This document shows positions 60,752 through 64,000 of a stretch of DNA of 64,000 nt, piece after piece. Within the stretch, counting starts at the first letter, position 1. The number at the start of each line of letters is the position of its first letter. Position numbers and translations under genes: made by a program. The notes under the pieces were generated by a model. It did no database searches and was not told the DNA's origin. It saw only the letters and a program-made list of their open reading frames with translations. The DNA is from Chryseobacterium lathyri (lineage in GTDB: Bacteria; Bacteroidota; Bacteroidia; Flavobacteriales; Weeksellaceae), in assembly GCF_003290185.1 (NCBI RefSeq), contig NZ_QNFY01000002.1, forward strand, positions 124,001 through 188,000, in the 5' to 3' direction.

Positions 60752-61305
60752 AATACCTGTATTAAGTCTTTTTAGATTTTATTTCATGACAAAGGTAAGA
60801 ATAATAACAAAGTCTGTTAGTTAATCCATGGTAATTTGTGAAAAGGTATGTGAATAACTGTGGAAAACTTTTTCCAACTTTCTGTTTTTAAAGATGGATT
60901 TATTTCGTAATGGGAAATGTATTTGAAAATTTTAACCACAACTTTCAAAATGTTTTCTCCACTTAATCCAAAGTTTTTCCATAATCAAATAACTAATAAT
61001 GGATTTGTGGCAAACTTACTCACATCTGTTAATAAGTCTGTGAAAAGACAGATTTACAAGATATTACAATGTGAATTAAATATGAATTGAATAAAAATTA
61101 TTTGTTACCAATTATTTTGATAAAACTTATCCCCGAAACTAACAATACTCAACAACAACTACATTATTCTTTTCTTTTAAAGAGAAAAAATTGTTGATTA
61201 GTGGGTGATTGGGTTGGGGGAAAGTTTTCAAAAAGTTTTGTTTTATTGGTTCTCTTGAAAATGTTTAAAAGCTTACATTTGTGAAACGAAAATTCAAAGA
61301 TACTT
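60752..61305. other. 554-bp noncoding region with DnaA-box-like repeats (candidate oriC)
   Basis: It separates rpiB from pgk, which diverge. TGTGAAAAG (60837-60845), TGTGAATAA (60849-60857, a perfect TTATTCACA complement), TGTGGAAAA (60859-60867), TGTGAAAAG (61039-61047) and TGTGAATTA (61070-61078) share the same orientation and resemble DnaA boxes. TTATCCCC (61127-61134) lies opposite. The AT-rich flanks would suit unwinding. Origin status is unproved. Confidence 0.35.
61274..61281 (+). promoter_or_regulatory. -7 promoter element (TACATTTG) of pgk
   Basis: It matches the TAnnTTTG consensus and lies 24 bp before the ATG. A TTG at 61255-61257 is a weak -33 candidate with a 16-bp spacer. Confidence 0.6.
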
Positions 61306-62496
61306 ATGAAAACAATCAATGATTTCAATTTTAAAGACAAGAAAGCTCTGGTAAGAGTGGACTTCAATGTTCCGCAGGATGATCAGTTAAAAGTAACAGA
61401 TAATACAAGAATCGTAGCTGTAAAACCTACAGTAGAAAAAATTATTAATGACGGGGGCTCTGTAATCTTAATGACCCATCTTGGGAGACCTAAAGGCGAA
61501 GTAAAAGATGAATTCTCTCTTAAGCATATCGTAGATGAAGTTTCTGCCGTTCTTGGAAAGGAAGTTAAGTTTGTGGATGAATGTATCGGGGAAAAGGCTG
61601 AAAAGGCAGCTTCTGAGCTTCAGCCTGGTGAGATCTTATTGTTGGAAAATCTTCGTTTTCATAGTGAAGAGGAAAAAGGGGATGCAGGATTCGCTGAAAA
61701 GCTTTCAAAACTTGGAGATGCATTTGTAAATGATGCATTCGGGACAGCTCACAGAGCACATGCTTCTACAGCAGTTATTGCTCAATATTTTGAATCAACT
61801 AAATTTTTCGGTTTATTAATGGCTAAAGAACTTCAGGCTATTGATAAAGTGTTGAGAAAAGGAGAGAAGCCTGTAACTGCAATACTTGGAGGTTCTAAGG
61901 TTTCAACTAAAATTACCATTATAGAAAATATACTTCCGGCAATTGATAATCTGATCATTGGAGGAGGTATGGCATTTACTTTTATTAAAGCTTTAGGCGG
62001 AAAAATAGGAAACTCATTAGTAGAAGAGGATAAACTTCCTTTAGCTCTTGAGATTTTAGGAAAAGCCAAGGAAAATAAAGTTAAAGTATATCTTCCTTCT
62101 GATGTTATTATTGCGGAAGCTTTTAATAATGATGCGGAAAGAAAAGAAGCAGATATCTATGCAATTCCTGAAGGGTGGATGGGACTTGATGCAGGTCATA
62201 AATCAAGAGACCAGTTCAATGATGTATTGCTGAATTCAAGAACAATCCTTTGGAACGGGCCGATCGGAGTTTTTGAAATGTCAAACTTTGCGGGCGGGAC
62301 AGTTGCTTTGGGAGACAGCATTGCTGAAGCTACAAAATTAGGAGCTTTCTCTTTAGTGGGAGGAGGTGACAGTGTTGCTTTTGTGAAGCAGTTCGGTTAT
62401 GATGATAAAGTGAGCTATGTTTCTACAGGTGGAGGAGCGATGCTGGAAAGTCTGGAAGGTTTGGAACTTCCTGGAGTTGCTGCTATCAATAAATAA
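61306..62496 (+). CDS. pgk: Phosphoglycerate kinase
   Basis: Pgk makes ATP from 1,3-bisphosphoglycerate in glycolysis. The 396-residue protein has the conserved N-terminus [44 protein letters not shown] in the hinge and [14 protein letters not shown] in the nucleotide domain. Length is normal. It has its own promoter and terminator. Confidence 0.97.
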   Translation: MKTINDFNFKDKKALVRVDFNVPQDDQLKVTDNTRIVAVKPTVEKIINDGGSVILMTHLGRPKGEVKDEFSLKHIVDEVSAVLGKEVKFVDECIGEKAEKAASELQPGEILLLENLRFHSEEEKGDAGFAEKLSKLGDAFVNDAFGTAHRAHASTAVIAQYFESTKFFGLLMAKELQAIDKVLRKGEKPVTAILGGSKVSTKITIIENILPAIDNLIIGGGMAFTFIKALGGKIGNSLVEEDKLPLALEILGKAKENKVKVYLPSDVIIAEAFNNDAERKEADIYAIPEGWMGLDAGHKSRDQFNDVLLNSRTILWNGPIGVFEMSNFAGGTVALGDSIAEATKLGAFSLVGGGDSVAFVKQFGYDDKVSYVSTGGGAMLESLEGLELPGVAAINK

Positions 62497-62517
62497 TATT
62501 TTATTTTTATATATAGG

Positions 62518-62545
62518 AGACCGTCAGATATGGCGGTCTTTTTTT
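62518..62545 (+). terminator. Terminator of pgk
   Basis: AGACCGTCA (62518-62526) pairs with TGGCGGTCT (62531-62539) around GATA, nine pairs including one G-U, and continues into seven T. Confidence 0.9.
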
Positions 62546-62957
62546 GTTTTGCTTTTAATTAAGAGTGAGTTGAGGCTAGTTTTCGAAAATGAGTGGTAAA
62601 TTTCCAATTTTGTTAAAAAGATGTGGATATCTGCAAATTTTTTATAAAATTTATTTTCTGATGAAAATATGCTATTGGCGAATATTTTTTTAAGGTTATT
62701 TTTTTTTCACATGATCAAATTTTTAACCTTCATTCAAAATTTTGTAAAATAATTTGTTAGCTCAATTTTATTTTCAACAGCTTTTTTATTTGGATAATTT
62801 TTCTAACCTGAAATTGTTCAATCAATAATTTTTAGAAATTTACAGCTTGCTATAAATTGATATACTTCTTTTTTATATTTTCTAAATTGTTAAAGGAGTC
62901 GAGTAGGGGAGTTTTTAAATTTACTTTTTAATTTGACTTATATATCGATCAAAAAAT

Positions 62958-62989
62958 AAACCCGGAATATTTTCCAGGTTTTTGTTTTT
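62958..62989. terminator. Terminator of the methyltransferase gene
   Basis: AAACCCGGAA (62958-62967) pairs with TTCCAGGTTT (62972-62981), with one C-A mismatch and a 4-nt loop. T tracts follow on both strands. It lies 60 bp past the methyltransferase stop. Confidence 0.7.
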
Positions 62990-63042
62990 TTTGTTGAAAT
63001 TGGTGAAAATTGACCTTCAGAAATGGCTCAAAAATCGATTTT

Positions 63043-63864
63043 CTATCTTTTTTCGATAATGTATATCAAACTTGAAAATTCGTTCGAAAAAAGAGCCTTT
63101 ACGTTAGAAATCGTTCCGTAAACAATTGCTTTTAGCCAAAAAAGAGGTGATTTTTTGTATTTTTCGCTCAGCATGGAGATGTAAAAGGAGTCAAGGACCA
63201 AAGGTTTGATTTTTCTCATTTTCCAGTTTGGTTTCTTGGAAATTAAATTTTCCATACCATTTTTGGAGAAATGATAAATATGTCTCGGTACATCATAAGC
63301 TGCCCAATATTCTTTGTAATGTTTTGCGTCATAAGAAGTAGGGTTGGGAACAGCTATAATGAGAAGTCCTTTATCTTTTAATTTTCTGTGAAAAATTTCA
63401 AGCATCTCATCCTGGTTCTCTACATGTTCAAAAACGTGCCATAATGTAATAGCATCTAAACTGTAGTCCTGAATAATATTGATATTATCAATTACCGTTG
63501 CTTTGGATATTTTATTAAGTGCAGCTTTTCTGGCATCGGCATCAGGTTCAAAACCGAAAGTTTCAAAATCGTTTTCTATATATTTTACAAATTCTCCGGC
63601 ACCGCAACCGTAATCAAGAACTTTAGATCCCTTTTTTATCCTGTCTGCGAGGATATTTTTTTTGTATTGTAGATTAAAAGACTGTAAGAATTTATAAAGC
63701 TTTTCTTTAAAACTTCCTGAATCCTGATGATGGGAAATATAATCTTCGCTTTCGTAATATTTGGAAATATTGGATGGAATAGGAGAGGTCTTGAAAACCC
63801 CTTTTGTTTCTGTTTCTTTTATTTCAAATATTTCCTGTGAAAGAAAATGATCCTTTATTCTCAT
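63043..63864 (-). CDS. Class I SAM-dependent methyltransferase
   Basis: A 273-residue methyltransferase. SAM motif I is KVLDYGCGAGEFVKYIE (about residues 95-111), motif II region TLWHVFEHVENQDEMLEIFHRKLKDKGLLIIAVPNP is typical of UbiE/Hma-like enzymes that act on small molecules or sugars. The long N-terminal extension (1-80) is rich in Ser and Lys. The substrate is unknown. It lies 92 bp before parS. Confidence 0.85.
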   Translation of the reverse strand: MRIKDHFLSQEIFEIKETETKGVFKTSPIPSNISKYYESEDYISHHQDSGSFKEKLYKFLQSFNLQYKKNILADRIKKGSKVLDYGCGAGEFVKYIENDFETFGFEPDADARKAALNKISKATVIDNINIIQDYSLDAITLWHVFEHVENQDEMLEIFHRKLKDKGLLIIAVPNPTSYDAKHYKEYWAAYDVPRHIYHFSKNGMENLISKKPNWKMRKIKPLVLDSFYISMLSEKYKKSPLFWLKAIVYGTISNVKALFSNEFSSLIYIIEKR

Positions 63865-64000
63865 TGAATTAATTACTTGATATTTAAAAATAAGGTATTT
63901 ACTGCTTGAAAACTTAACGGCTATAAATACCTTAATTTTTGCTTTTAATTTATAAATGTTTCACGTGAAACATTTTTGCTTTAACGTCCTAAATAGACCA
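63865..64000. other. Noncoding edge region carrying parS
   Basis: The 136 bp to the window end hold the 16-bp parS at 63957-63972. No further gene is visible before the edge. Confidence 0.6.
63957..63972. promoter_or_regulatory. parS chromosome partition site
   Basis: TGTTTCACGTGAAACA is identical to the canonical bacterial parS, a perfect 16-bp palindrome bound by ParB (Spo0J). Such sites cluster near the origin, so this end of the window is likely origin-proximal. Confidence 0.92.

Larger units (their letters stand above)
62497..63042. other. 546-bp noncoding region after pgk
   Basis: The pgk terminator (62518-62545) is followed by 400 bp of very AT-rich sequence with no gene that I can support. 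A second hairpin (62958-62981) lies before the methyltransferase gene end. Confidence 0.6.

Noticed and set aside
62546..62957. Gene in the AT-rich region after pgk
   Set aside because: Open frames are short and low complexity; no start or family signal.
1..64000. Prophage, insertion sequence or CRISPR array
   Set aside because: No transposase, integrase, capsid or Cas-like protein was found among the coding regions, and no regularly spaced repeats were seen.

Overview
The window looks like chromosome from a Chryseobacterium-like member of the Flavobacteriia (Bacteroidota). The pointers are an AT-rich composition, the Bacteroidota -7 promoter element TAnnTTTG in front of several genes, few Shine-Dalgarno sequences, and typical families: GLPGLI, DUF4421, FeoB with a Cys-rich partner, a SprE/PorW-like lipoprotein, GH3-like and DUF3127. 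No prophage, insertion sequence or CRISPR array was seen. Most genes lie on the minus strand, which fits a replication origin to the right. A canonical 16-bp parS at 63957-63972 and a cluster of DnaA-box-like 9-mers at about 60.8-61.1 kb agree with that.

Layout. 0-7 kb: a GH3-like protein, two small lipoproteins, a tandem pair of membrane-anchored EEP phosphatases, a rhomboid protease and MutL. 7-13.7 kb: a DUF1275 protein with a UspA-like partner, a two-component system, a GNAT and MocR pair, and a small orphan gene. 13.8-14.4 kb: four tRNA genes, including two identical tRNA-Leu(UAG). 14.5-16.5 kb: DUF3127 (OB-fold with an SSB-like tip), Aat and an EamA transporter. 16.7-25 kb: a TPR protein, a dehydrogenase, a Crp/Fnr regulator, GlmM, DUF4421 and feoAB with its Cys-rich partner. 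25-33.4 kb: secreted or outer-membrane proteins (GLPGLI, TonB-dependent-receptor-like, M14 peptidase), a JmjC/cupin-like protein and an overlapping pair of unknown genes, one Cys-rich.

33.7-43.1 kb is the most unusual region: a run of 12 minus-strand genes, many overlapping by 1-4 bp, plus a divergently placed-in-series NrtR-type Nudix regulator. It encodes a PP1-like phosphatase, KptA (NAD-dependent RNA 2'-phosphotransferase), an ADP-ribosylglycohydrolase, a sirtuin, a PARG-like TIGR02452 protein, a small ADP-ribosylation/crystallin J1-type protein, two DUF4291 paralogues, a divergent adenylosuccinate-synthetase homologue, a vWA protein, a coiled-coil protein and a 2OG-Fe(II) oxygenase. Four near-identical 15-bp imperfect palindromes lie at the promoters, and two of them abut the -7 element with the same geometry. 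I infer one NrtR regulon that makes, removes or senses ADP-ribose and RNA-end phosphates, possibly together with a modified purine nucleotide.

43-64 kb is mostly housekeeping: LepA, an ECF sigma / anti-sigma-like / periplasmic sensor-like triplet, a DUF2520-KdsC-like-Maf-SprE-like series, TsaB, an SDR, YraN, an LD-carboxypeptidase, a LysE-type exporter, RNase R, RpiB, Pgk and a methyltransferase next to parS.
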